From assembly GCA_023412845.1 (NCBI GenBank), contig JAEZRH010000003.1, positions 1 through 16,117 of the forward strand: DNA of 16,117 nt, in the 5' to 3' direction. The DNA comes from Bacillota bacterium. Lineage in GTDB: Bacteria > Bacillota > Clostridia > Oscillospirales > Acutalibacteraceae. Position numbers and translations under genes: made by a program. Positions 7,401-14,737 of the stretch are shown here, one piece after another. The notes under the pieces are model-generated. The model made no database searches. It was not told where the DNA came from and saw only the letters and a list, made by a program, of their open reading frames with translations. Position 1 is the first letter of the stretch. Each line of letters starts with the position of its first letter.

Positions 7401-10400
7401 ACGGCTGCCAGCAGGATGTCGTTGGAGGCGGCTTCCTGATTGGTATCGGGATCTGTGGATTTCACCACGGTATGCCAGCCCAGCACGAATTTCTGGTCCG
7501 GAGCGGTGTCGGTGCCGAAGTCTACCGCGGCGATCTGCGGGTTCTCATCCGTATTGCCGTCGTTCGTCAGACGAAGGTTATTCTTCAGGGCACCATCCGG
7601 CCCGACGACGGCGCTGAAGGTCTCCCAGCCGTCGGTGCCGGAAGAGCCGCCGCAGTCCACCGTGTAGACCAGCCCGGCCGTGCCGTCGTCCAGCATCGCC
7701 GCCTGAAGCCCCTTCACGCCGCCCTGCGAGCCGTTGTAAAGTACTTTTGCGTCGCTCCATGAGCCGCCGGAATAGGTTTTGTACAGGATCCGGTCGCTGA
7801 CATCCGCATACTGCAGCGAACCGCTCCCCGAGCCGCTGCCGGAGACGCTGCGCCACGCCACGATGGCGCGGCCGTCGCCGGCCGCCACGACCGGCGCGAG
7901 GTCGGCGGTCAGGTTGTCGCCCCCCGCGTCGGTCAGGCCGGCCACCGCCCAGGATGACCCGTCGTAGGTGCCGGCCATGATCTTGGTGCTGTTTGTCATG
8001 GCGGAAACGTCCGCGCTGCCGACCGTGCCGCCGGCAGCGGCATCGATTTTCGTCTGCTGGCGCGTCCAGGCGGCCGCGGCGAAGGACGAGGTCCCGTCGA
8101 GAGCCAGGCTGCTGTCCGGGCCGGCGTTGCTGTCGGCGCTCAGGATGCCCTTGTCGGTGTAGGTGCCGTTTCCGCCGCCCGCCGCCCAGCTTGCCCGGGT
8201 GCCGTTCACGTCCGTGGAACCGCCGTCCGACAGATAGGCGAGGACTTTGCCGTCCCGCGTCACCGCCGGGTTCGCGTACGGGTAGGCGTTCGACTGAATG
8301 TCGGTCAGGGCATCGGTCGCGGCGAGCAGAGAGCGCATCCGGCTTCCGCTGTTCCAGCCGCGTGCGGCCAGATTCAGATAATCGCGTTTCTCCAGCGTGA
8401 CGGAACTGCCGACCGCGCTCAGGCCGGAGGAAGAGGCCAGCGAGGCCCGTGCGAAGCTGCTTTTCAGGCTGGAAGAGGACAGGCTCCCCGAGATGCGTCC
8501 ACCCAGGGCCCCGTAACTGAAGCCCTGCTGCGGATCCTCCGGCAGGGGGATTGTCTGGTCCGCCTTCCAGGAGGCGATCTTATCGTGCGCATCCGTCCCC
8601 TGGAGGTCCTTGGTAAACAGGTTCCCTCCGTACCGGAACGACGCGAGCACCGTCGAATAGGAGACAAACAGGAACTTGGCGACGAACTTGATACCCGCCG
8701 TACCGTACAGGCTCATGCTGAGGGCATCGAGCTTCTGGTCCTCCGTCTTGTAATTCCGGATCAGCGATTCGTTGTTCACGCCGAAGTCGATCTGCCCGAA
8801 GACCCCGATTTTCAGGGCCACGATCTCGTAATCGAACCCCAGGCCGCCGAAGGCGCTGACGTACATATTGATCTGCAGGCTGTTGAAGAAGTCGTTGACA
8901 TACGCGGCCTGGACCGGCTGCAGGCCCGTGTTGGCGGGCCTTACGGCGCGGAACGCCAGGTTGAGCTTGGCGCCTAGGCCGAATTCCGCGGTCAGCGGGA
9001 TTCCCTCGATGTCGATGTTGAAATTCTTGGAATACCCCATCATGGCGCCGAGGTCGAAGCCGCCGCCCGTCGTGGTCATCTTCCACTTGCCGGCGGAGGG
9101 GTCGTAGCGGACCTCCACCTCGTAGTAGCCGGTGATGCTCAGCCCGTACTCCAGACCGCCCGAAGCGGCGAGCTTCGTGTCGCCTGCCAGCTGGTTCTTG
9201 ATGTCGTCCTTGTTTTTCGCACCTTCCAGAAGATCGGAGGCGCCCGGCAGCGACAGTTCCTCGTCTGCGCCGCCGATATTGATGGACGTATCCTCGCCGT
9301 AACCCTGCGAGACGGTGATGAGCCCTTTGAACACCAGCGGGTCCTCAGTCGCGGTGACGAGCAGGTTCATCGTGTTCGAACCCACGGACTGGCCGTCCAT
9401 GAACTGCATCAGCATGCCCAGCGTTTTGTCGGACCCGCTGATCTGGCCGTTCAGACTGCCGGTGGCGCTCTTCACGTCCATATTGAGGGCTCCGTCCTTC
9501 TTCAGGTCGGAGAATGCGTTGGCGACCCCGCTGTCTTTGTCGCCCGCGTCGGGCGCGCCCACCATGTTGGTAAAGGTGAACGGGCTCTGGGCCCTGCCGT
9601 ACAGCGTGCCGTCTGGCAGGATAAGGGAGACGGCCGCTCCTTTGGTATGCCCGATTTCAAGATTCAGTGTGCTGGGGTCAAGGGTGGTGATGTTCTGCGT
9701 GAAGGCCATATCCGCAAACGGGTAATTGAGCGTCTTTACTTTCTGCACCGGCAGGGTTCCGTCGAATTCGTCCTGGATTTCCATCCCGTAGTTTTTGTTT
9801 TCCGCCGGGTTGGAATTGCCCCACCACGCTTCCGTGCTGACGAGATCCACGCTGGGGTACATGTTGCCCGGCCCGATGGAGCCGGTGAAATTCGTGACGT
9901 CCAGCAGACGCCCGCTGGCCAGATGATAGTCGAGCTTTTGAGAGACGAGGAAGGGTTTGTTTTTGTCGGCGGCGGCGGGCACCGTCTTCAGATTGACGAC
10001 GCTGTCGCCGAATTTTACGACCTGATCCGGGCTGACATTGCCGTCCACGGTGATCAGCTGTGGGTAAGCATCGTCGTTTGCGAACCGCACCTCATAGATG
10101 AATTGGATTTTGTCGGCCGCCTTGAGCTCCTGATCCTTGTCTGTCGCGAACTGGGTGGAGTCGAAATGGAGCTGAAAATGCCCGTCGCTCCCCAGCGTAG
10201 TCTGCTGGTTTTTCACTTCCGTCTTCGCGCACTCTGCGCCGTTTTTAAAAACCGCGCCGCTGTAAGTGACCGTGCCGGTGTAGGGATTGCCATCGCCGCC
10301 CTTGAAGTACAGGTCCAGGGTCGTGACGGGGCGGAGCTGGAAGGAATTGACCGGGTACAGGTCATAGGTCCCCGCATCGCCCTCCGAGGAGATCAGGCCG

Positions 10401-11353
10401 TCGTGAAAGATCGTGCCGAGGTAGGTGTCCCGCCCCGACTGGGACTTCAGGGAAACGTCCCCCTGGATTCCGTCCGGCTCGTAAACGGCGAGCTGGCCGG
10501 TGCTGTCGGAAGTCAGGCTGCGGGTCTGCCCGCCGCCGCTGACATAGCTCACCGCCGTCACGGCCTGCGGGTAAAAATGGAACAGGAACAGCTTGTTCTT
10601 CAGGGTTTTCACCGTCACGTTGAGCGTCTGCTTCATCCCCGTGGCGGCGTGTGTTGCGGTGATCTGCGCCGTGCCGTCCGAATTTCCGGCCAGCATGAGT
10701 TTTTCAAACGGGCTGTAGCTTGTATATTTGAATTTTTCTATATTCTCATAAGAATACCCCTGCCGGTAGTTGACGGAAACCACCTTGCTGTTGCCGGATT
10801 TCCACAGGATGCGGTCCAGCACGTTTCCCCAGGAGAACTGGCTGAAGTTGATGTTCAGCATCTTTTTCAGGTCGATCAGGCGGTTCAGGTTCAGAATGCC
10901 CTGGCTGCCCTGGCTCTGGTACAGGCTGCTGATCTTCGGCTCGTTGTCCAGCGTGACGGAGCTGCCGTCCGCCGCGTCGGCGCCGTCCAGTTGCAGCTTC
11001 AGGGCGTCGTGTTTGTAAACGTTCAGCACAAATGAGTCCATGCTCCAGGAGGTATCCGTTGGGTTCTTCGCTTTCAGAAGAACCGTGTAGACATCCTTGA
11101 GCTGCCCATCGGCGACCTTCTGGATCGGCAGGCTGAAGCTCCCCTGCGCCTGTTTGTTCATTTTTGAGGTGTCCACCGCAGTCCCGTTTTTCAAGATCTG
11201 CAGGGAAATGTCGCCGCCGCTTTCCAGATTCTGATCGTTCCAGCCGATGTCCTGGGTCCCGGCGTCGTCGGTGACGCTGTATTTGGCCAGGGTATCCAGT
11301 GCCGCCTTGACGGTCTGCGGGTAGACGATAACGTACCCGACGGCGCTGAGGGC
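4424..11353 (-). CDS. Giant surface protein, 3' part after the in-frame stop
   Basis: Continues the frame of the 11354-14125 gene directly after its TAA: 2309 open codons ending in TAG (4424-4426). Using the full numbering from the signal peptide, positions 925-3233, it shows: beta-rich segments (925-1650); an amphipathic glycine/beta section (about 1655-1835); a serine-rich stretch (1878-1908); a beta-propeller-like region (about 1942-2357) with recurring blocks such as DGKVLAYLSDGG, GRAIVAWRSV, GTAGLVYTVD and KFVLGWHTVV; CARDB-like beta domains (about 2402-2640); a Big_4 Ig-like domain (about 2955-3043, with ETPAAVTGLANGAAKTA and SGTVFLPSGVYNP); a Ser/Gly/Pro linker; and two C-terminal modules. 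No LPXTG, SLH or transmembrane anchor is present. No ribosome binding site precedes the early TTG at 11194 or the first ATG at 11161, so separate translation seems unlikely and the gene may be inactive as sequenced. Confidence 0.8.
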   Translation of the reverse strand, partial: ALSAVGYVIVYPQTVKAALDTLAKYSVTDDAGTQDIGWNDQNLESGGDISLQILKNGTAVDTSKMNKQAQGSFSLPIQKVADGQLKDVYTVLLKAKNPTDTSWSMDSFVLNVYKHDALKLQLDGADAADGSSVTLDNEPKISSLYQSQGSQGILNLNRLIDLKKMLNINFSQFSWGNVLDRILWKSGNSKVVSVNYRQGYSYENIEKFKYTSYSPFEKLMLAGNSDGTAQITATHAATGMKQTLNVTVKTLKNKLFLFHFYPQAVTAVSYVSGGGQTRSLTSDSTGQLAVYEPDGIQGDVSLKSQSGRDTYLGTIFHDGLISSEGDAGTYDLYPVNSFQLRPVTTLDLYFKGGDGNPYTGTVTYSGAVFKNGAECAKTEVKNQQTTLGSDGHFQLHFDSTQFATDKDQELKAADKIQFIYEVRFANDDAYPQLITVDGNVSPDQVVKFGDSVVNLKTVPAAADKNKPFLVSQKLDYHLASGRLLDVTNFTGSIGPGNMYPSVDLVSTEAWWGNSNPAENKNYGMEIQDEFDGTLPVQKVKTLNYPFADMAFTQNITTLDPSTLNLEIGHTKGAAVSLILPDGTLYGRAQSPFTFTNMVGAPDAGDKDSGVANAFSDLKKDGALNMDVKSATGSLNGQISGSDKTLGMLMQFMDGQSVGSNTMNLLVTATEDPLVFKGLITVSQGYGEDTSINIGGADEELSLPGASDLLEGAKNKDDIKNQLAGDTKLAASGGLEYGLSITGYYEVEVRYDPSAGKWKMTTTGGGFDLGAMMGYSKNFNIDIEGIPLTAEFGLGAKLNLAFRAVRPANTGLQPVQAAYVNDFFNSLQINMYVSAFGGLGFDYEIVALKIGVFGQIDFGVNNESLIRNYKTEDQKLDALSMSLYGTAGIKFVAKFLFVSYSTVLASFRYGGNLFTKDLQGTDAHDKIASWKADQTIPLPEDPQQGFSYGALGGRISGSLSSSSLKSSFARASLASSSGLSAVGSSVTLEKRDYLNLAARGWNSGSRMRSLLAATDALTDIQSNAYPYANPAVTRDGKVLAYLSDGGSTDVNGTRASWAAGGGNGTYTDKGILSADSNAGPDSSLALDGTSSFAAAAWTRQQTKIDAAAGGTVGSADVSAMTNSTKIMAGTYDGSSWAVAGLTDAGGDNLTADLAPVVAAGDGRAIVAWRSVSGSGSGSGSLQYADVSDRILYKTYSGGSWSDAKVLYNGSQGGVKGLQAAMLDDGTAGLVYTVDCGGSSGTDGWETFSAVVGPDGALKNNLRLTNDGNTDENPQIAAVDFGTDTAPDQKFVLGWHTVVKSTDPDTNQEAASNDILLAAVGRDGTPYADFPDSLSSIGDSTQVANVGSFRFARGENLKLDDLSLVWVEPSTAGGASYSVTGTQTGGKSSLKAVKFYRNGGTVRLTGELALAEMPDYTTIDQSDAYYDASAARVHAVMLSSCYDPGAGQTETVYTPDNQPVTTVSPVCAMQAVSSGFSNSIDVLDVKINYSELKYGFRTAIPFTVQNTGFLPVDSVTVTVDGKPQAFDHLDLLPNQKQTLSYEYDVPDAGVGIHDVDYTVSAAFTDHSASGKTGSLNLDLPDTGISKVELAGDEPGKRIIQATLQNLSDIPIKDSGNRKVYAAFYTDPGCNENNPDGTSNGTLVEKKQITGSDLDLLNQSALTMRFSYDVPQDGIPSGGVRLYGRIWAEEKQSDGSYDELVEYDTSNNTKNILIPNPVEANNGQQFRVIVEQDNSGGATAANLTVKNLSMEPSSNGNVVAQLLDAAGNVIETKLLADSDADLISLGSEESTGRQIQFSQTGARVIARYFTADSSSGGIASISAQGINMVFDSGNHSYSVDAVNLSSTSIMAAAASPNTCVTIKDSGGNAVLTQGMGAVSYALRLSPDTTQTFLISSQAAPVADSNVNLMARLFAAVSPPAPSGTYTLTIHSKARQVTGGTISLETVGKNAAGQMRVQVRATGLSGFSPSQWQYTADGGKSWTPLEEWKDNGSNEFLLDKGDYGAVQARVFDASGMSMTSDTISVSSQGRVLQSIETPAAVTGLANGAAKTALGLTLPGSVTIRTDCGAESATVSWNVDACSYQPSSRAPQSFAVSGTVFLPSGVYNPNHVSLAAGIPVTVLGKSSTSSGGTGSGGNRPSSPGRPQTLNYISDTTRDLTVSGTYQFKITGTDGSIPSFVIGSPGIFRVQMAKGAGNEYFFRVTAVGNPGSQAGVYINGGPRLLTLTVGSPESTGAVSDTTGVFDVQEGKKYQFKIISDRRPILIPGSSSFRLIEIRQVGNEWYFQFIAIGPRGGGCGFYLNGGETPVAIANIR
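4427..4918 (-). repeat. Duplicated C-terminal module of the giant protein
   Basis: Two tandem copies of a module of about 78 residues, encoded at 4918-4682 and 4660-4427. Both copies follow one pattern: SDTT, a short strand, YQFKI, a Pro/Ser/Gly turn, a strand, GNE(Y/W)(F/Y)F, a strand, a Gly-rich turn, Y(I/L)NGG. Examples are SDTTRDLTVSGTYQFKI versus SDTTGVFDVQEGKKYQFKI and GNEYFFRVTAVG versus GNEWYFQFIAIG. I recall similar C-terminal units in other large clostridial secreted proteins, but I know of no assigned function; cell-surface retention is a guess. Confidence 0.75.
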
Positions 11354-11356
11354 TTA
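11354..11356 (-). other. In-frame TAA interrupting the giant gene
   Basis: The TAA is codon 924 of 3234 counted from the ATG at 14125, between ACG and GCC. The upstream and downstream frames are identical (the distance from 14353 to 11194 is divisible by three), and I found no further stop or frameshift before the natural TAG. A single base change from TAC, TAT, CAA, GAA, AAA, TCA or TTA would produce it. Confidence 0.9.
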
Positions 11357-14125
11357 CGTGCCGTCGTCCGGGTCCGGCGCGCCGACCTTGACCGTGTAGC
11401 TCGGGGTGATGTTCTGGTCCGCGTCCACGGAGGACACCTGACTGAACACGTTTTCCGGGATCGTGAAGGAGCTCTGATTGGTGACCGAGGCGGAATAGAC
11501 CGGTGCCCCCGTAACATCGGCAGGGCCGGCGAATTTCCCGGCATACACCGCGATCGTGAAGGTGGGCCGTGCGGCGCTCCCCTCGCGCCCGATCAGGTTC
11601 TGCCCCCAGAAGATCCGCGCGCTTTCGCCTTTCCTGGTATAAAAGGTATTGGCTCCGCTCGGGAAAGTGATGGCCGGGATTCCGTCGTTGGAGATCGTAA
11701 AGGCGGAGGAAGTCTGGGTGACTGCGCCCGCGCCCGGAACGCCGTTGTTGTGGGCAGTCGCGGTAAACGTGACCGTGCCGGGAGAGACTGGCGTGATGAC
11801 GCCGGTACTCGCGTCGATCGTGGCTACGCCTCCGTCGCTGCTGCTCCACTCGATCTGCGGGAACGTGGCGGTGGAAGGAGCCGCGTCGGCCGTGAGCCGA
11901 ACGGCGGTCGTGCCCGTCGTATAAATCGTATGATTCGTCGGTTCGTGGATGGTGACGCCCGTCACCGGCACGATCGGCGCAATAACGGCCTCGGCGTGCT
12001 GCCCGAAGACCGCCGCGCCGCCGGTGAACGACCCGTTCGCGTAGGTTCCCCCGCTGTACAGGTCGATGGAAAGCGCGGTCTGGTCCGCGGACATATAGTT
12101 GGCGGCGGGGATCGCCGCTTTGTAAGTCTTGCCCTCGTCGTCGGTCGAAAGCTGGCAGGCCTTGCCGTTCGCCATGACGCAGGCGCTGGTCAGTTTTCCG
12201 CCGTTCTGGCCGGCTTCGTCGTCGAGCCACTTGGAATAGGCCGTGTTAGGGGTCAGCGTGACGCCGACGGTCCCGTTGTACGGGAAGGTCCCGCCGGCGG
12301 GCGCGTTCGTGACGGAAAGGCCCTGGAACGCCAGCAGCCGATCCACTTCCATCGTCACGCCCGCAACGGTGTCCCCGTTCCCGCCGTTCGGGGAATCGAC
12401 GGCCGTGGTTTTTCCCATGATATTTGTGATACCGTCGACTTCCTTGTACATCAGGCCCGCGTCCGGACTGGCCGGAACCGTATAAAGGTAGCTGCGGGAG
12501 CTGTACTGCATGGCGGAGGATTCCACAGGGCTCAGCGCCGTGCCGTCCTTCATGATCAGTTTGGGGGACCCGGTGACGGGCTGCGTGAATTTTACCGTGA
12601 TGGGAATCTGCATGCCTGAGGTGTAGGTTCCCGCCGGCGCGGTGACGGCACTGACGGCCGGGCTTGGAACCGAGTCGCTGTCGATGGAAACCGTGTTGAT
12701 AATGCTGTAATAACCGATGAAGTTCGCATTCCCGTTGTAAGTTGACGGAACCGTCGGGCTGTAAGTCACCGAAGTTCCGCTTACCGGTGAAAAAACGAGC
12801 AGGGTCGGGATCGCGCCTCCCGCTTTCGCTTCTACGATGGCATCTTCGTTTCCGGAGGTATCGGTCTTATGGACAGGGTACTGCGCTTGCAGGGAACTCA
12901 CATAGCCGCTCCCGTTAAAATAACTGACATTCGTAATATTCTGCGGGGAAGCGGCTGTTCCTGCCTTCAGCACCGGGATTGCATTCATCGTCGCGGGGCC
13001 GCCATAGAGCAGCGCCATATACAGCGACGCCTTAATATGAAACCAGGCGGCGTTCGGGGCGCCAAAAAGGTCCGTCCCCGCGGCCACGATGTTATCCGCA
13101 TCCGTCTTCAGGAAGCCGAGAACCGCAACCGGGTCCGATATATCACTGGCCGAAGAGAGCTGCTGCGGTGTAGCATTCTGATACGTGGCTGTTGTCGTCC
13201 AGGAATAGTTGCGATACATTTGCTTGTTTACGAGCGAAAATGTGTATGAGTGAAGATTCGTATGGCCGCCGTCTTCGTAAAACAGCGCGTTCGTCGGACC
13301 GTAGACCTCCAGGAGACAGGCCCTCGCGCCGCTGCAGTGCGCGCCGTCGGTGAGAAAATCGTCGATGAGGTCATTGTTGCTGACAGTGGCGGAAGTGCTG
13401 CCCGCAGAGATAGTCACGGTTTTTTCGGAGGTGTCCGAAAGCGCGGTGAAGGTGCCGGGCAGCGCCCGGTATTTGAACGTCACGTCATAGGCCAGTGCGG
13501 AAATGGGGGTTCCGGCGGTGTTTACCAGACTGGCGGTGAGGTCTCTCCCGCTCAAAGTCACTTTGATCCGCGCATCCTGGTTGATGGTCTGCTGGGAGGA
13601 CGACAGAAGCTCTCCCATGTTCAGGCCCGTGCTCTGCAGTTGGGTCTGGAGCGACGCGTAGCTTTTCTTTCGCGCGTCGTCGAACGGGACCGCGCCCGTC
13701 AGGTAGGTTTCCTTCAGGCGCTTGAGTTCGTCTTCGATCTTGATCATGGTCTGCAGGTTCGCAAGCGTCACTTTCGTGCCGTCCACGCTGACCGTTTTGC
13801 TCAGGTCTGTCCCCGGCTTCGCAATCAGCGCCTTGACCTGCTCCAGCGTCATCGGCGTGCCGTCCACCATGACGTTCTCGCTGACGGTCAGGTTGCCGTC
13901 ATCACCCAGCAGGCCCATGTTTTTAAGCTCCTGCTCCACGTCGGTCTGCGTCAGGTTGCCGCCGTACATGCCTTCCAGCTGCTGCAGGATCGACTGGTTC
14001 TGTTCGAGCGAGTTGTGCAGCGTGTCGGCGATGCTCGCCCCCGCCTGCACCACCGACTGGAAAACCAGCGCCAGCGAAAGCAGCAGCGCCAGCACCTGCT
14101 TGTGTACCCGATTTCTCCGTTTCAT
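11354..14125 (-). CDS. Giant surface protein, 5' part with signal peptide
   Basis: 923 residues ending at an in-frame TAA; the N-terminal 29% of a protein of about 3233 positions. It starts with a clear Sec signal peptide: MKRRNRVHKQ, a hydrophobic core VLALLLSLALVF, and a likely cleavage near QAGA-SIA (residue 30). The mature start (31-180) is helical and holds a short internal repeat: two VDGT-x-(M/V)TL blocks about 28 residues apart (VMVDGTPMTL, VSVDGTKVTL). Then come beta-rich domains, an Ig-like unit around 488-595 (TYTSGMQIPITVKFTQPV), and a Big_2 Ig-like domain at about 718-792 (VTGVTIHEP, IEWSSSDGGVATID, GVITPVSPGTVTFTATA). I chose the ATG at 14125, with a GAGGGGGA site just upstream, over the 76-codon upstream extension, which overlaps the previous gene and would bury the signal peptide. 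Probable role: exported adhesin or matrix-binding protein. The fragment alone could still be secreted but would lack the propeller and C-terminal modules. Confidence 0.85.
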   Translation of the reverse strand: MKRRNRVHKQVLALLLSLALVFQSVVQAGASIADTLHNSLEQNQSILQQLEGMYGGNLTQTDVEQELKNMGLLGDDGNLTVSENVMVDGTPMTLEQVKALIAKPGTDLSKTVSVDGTKVTLANLQTMIKIEDELKRLKETYLTGAVPFDDARKKSYASLQTQLQSTGLNMGELLSSSQQTINQDARIKVTLSGRDLTASLVNTAGTPISALAYDVTFKYRALPGTFTALSDTSEKTVTISAGSTSATVSNNDLIDDFLTDGAHCSGARACLLEVYGPTNALFYEDGGHTNLHSYTFSLVNKQMYRNYSWTTTATYQNATPQQLSSASDISDPVAVLGFLKTDADNIVAAGTDLFGAPNAAWFHIKASLYMALLYGGPATMNAIPVLKAGTAASPQNITNVSYFNGSGYVSSLQAQYPVHKTDTSGNEDAIVEAKAGGAIPTLLVFSPVSGTSVTYSPTVPSTYNGNANFIGYYSIINTVSIDSDSVPSPAVSAVTAPAGTYTSGMQIPITVKFTQPVTGSPKLIMKDGTALSPVESSAMQYSSRSYLYTVPASPDAGLMYKEVDGITNIMGKTTAVDSPNGGNGDTVAGVTMEVDRLLAFQGLSVTNAPAGGTFPYNGTVGVTLTPNTAYSKWLDDEAGQNGGKLTSACVMANGKACQLSTDDEGKTYKAAIPAANYMSADQTALSIDLYSGGTYANGSFTGGAAVFGQHAEAVIAPIVPVTGVTIHEPTNHTIYTTGTTAVRLTADAAPSTATFPQIEWSSSDGGVATIDASTGVITPVSPGTVTFTATAHNNGVPGAGAVTQTSSAFTISNDGIPAITFPSGANTFYTRKGESARIFWGQNLIGREGSAARPTFTIAVYAGKFAGPADVTGAPVYSASVTNQSSFTIPENVFSQVSSVDADQNITPSYTVKVGAPDPDDGT

Positions 14126-14186
14126 ACGGATCCCCCTCTCACGGACATCAGCGCGTCCGCAGCGCAAAATATTCCGATGGTTCCTC

Positions 14187-14207
14187 TCCGGCGGAGGTTC
14201 CGCCGGA
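14187..14207 (-). other. Perfect 9-bp hairpin between operon genes
   Basis: TCCGGCGGA and TCCGCCGGA flank a 3-nt loop, in the 104-nt gap between the small gene and the giant gene. No T-run follows on either strand, so it is not an intrinsic terminator. It may stabilise or separate the two coding segments of one transcript. Confidence 0.5.
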
Positions 14208-14229
14208 TCCGGTTTCTGCTCACAGAGAT

Positions 14230-14595
14230 TCACCCTCCTGGTTTCCACGGTTTCCCGGCCGTTTCCTGCCGGCGCCGCAGAAATGCGGGGAGCAGGCCCC
14301 TGACCGCCGCAAGATAGGTGTTTCCGCCCACCGCGATATAACCGGCGAACCACTCAAATGGCTTTCTGAGGCTGCCCCTGGGCAGGACGGGAATGGCTTT
14401 GCCTGTTTCCGTGATCAGCAGATCCCCGCTGTTCGGAGACTGCGCGAAGCCGCCGATTTCCCCGATCACGGCAAAGTTATCGTCCGGGTAAAGCTCCCGC
14501 ATTTCCTTTACGGTTCGGTAGGGAAGCTTGCTCCGGCTGCGCGGTTCCCTGTAAAACCTCGCGGAGCCCTTCTGCGGATCAGGCCGGTAAATCAT
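14230..14595 (-). CDS. Small basic protein of unknown function
   Basis: 121 residues, not recognised. The N-terminus is basic and hydrophilic (RFYREPRSRSKLPYR), the middle reads like a compact beta domain (NFAVIGEIGGFAQSP, GDLLITETGKAIPVLPRG), and there is a mildly hydrophobic stretch (FEWFAGYIAVGGNTYLAAVRGLLPAFL, about 80-106) followed by Arg/Lys. It has no signal peptide and no clear transmembrane helix. I chose the ATG at 14595 because GAGGTG lies 6 nt upstream; a GTG at 14604 would overlap that site. It is the first gene after the operon promoter and sits 104 bp before the giant gene, so it is probably co-transcribed and may help the giant protein's expression or export. That role is inferred from position only. 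Confidence 0.7.
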   Translation of the reverse strand: MIYRPDPQKGSARFYREPRSRSKLPYRTVKEMRELYPDDNFAVIGEIGGFAQSPNSGDLLITETGKAIPVLPRGSLRKPFEWFAGYIAVGGNTYLAAVRGLLPAFLRRRQETAGKPWKPGG

Positions 14596-14625
14596 CGCAG
14601 TCACCTCACCTTCCGATTACTTCAA

Positions 14626-14631
14626 ATTATA
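14626..14631 (-). promoter_or_regulatory. -10 box of the giant-protein operon
   Basis: Perfect TATAAT on the minus strand, with a start point expected near 14619, 24 nt before the ATG of the small gene. No good -35 hexamer lies 16-18 nt upstream; the best, TTGCGT, is 19 nt away. A short palindrome GGTAA-ctt-TTACC (14645-14633) sits directly upstream. A weak -35 with a perfect -10 is typical of an activator-dependent promoter. Confidence 0.6.
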
Positions 14632-14658
14632 TGGTAAAAGTTACCTCGAAACGCAAAA

Positions 14659-14689
14659 TGACGAAATTGACGCCTCTAATGCCGAAATT
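14659..14689 (-). promoter_or_regulatory. 21-bp-spaced direct repeats, candidate LytTR activator site
   Basis: On the plus strand TGACGAAATT (14659-14668) and TGCCGAAATT (14680-14689) match at 9 of 10 positions and start exactly 21 bp apart. They lie about 40-70 bp upstream of the predicted transcription start of the giant-protein operon. LytTR-type response regulators (AgrA, ComE) bind pairs of roughly 9-bp direct repeats with this spacing. The adjacent AgrC/LytS-like kinase makes a LytTR partner plausible, but no response regulator lies in the window. Confidence 0.45.
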
Positions 14690-14697
14690 AACAGAAA

Positions 14698-14730
14698 AAA
14701 TACCCTGTCAAAAGACTTGACAGGGTATTT
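14698..14730 (-). terminator. Strong intrinsic terminator after the sensor kinase
   Basis: Perfect 14-bp arms AAATACCCTGTCAA and TTGACAGGGTATTT around a 5-nt loop. On the minus strand the stem is followed by a TTTTTT run. It begins 7 bp after the kinase stop codon and would separate the kinase transcript from the giant-protein operon. On the plus strand the tail is only TTT, so it works mainly in the kinase direction. Confidence 0.9.
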
Positions 14731-14737
14731 CAACCGT

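Noticed and set aside
9647..11035. Plus-strand frame of 462 codons inside the giant gene region
   Set aside because: It mirrors the real minus-strand frame in GC-rich sequence, has no ribosome binding site, and reads as low-complexity Val/Arg/Gln text.
10746..12230. Minus-strand frame of 494 codons spanning the internal TAA, as a possible frameshifted product
   Set aside because: It is in a different frame, very rich in Arg and Gln, and resembles neither flanking part; the real frames on both sides are continuous without any shift.
14126..14353. A 76-codon N-terminal extension of the giant protein
   Set aside because: It overlaps the 14230-14595 gene, has no ribosome binding site, reads as Arg/Pro-rich text, and would place the signal peptide internally.
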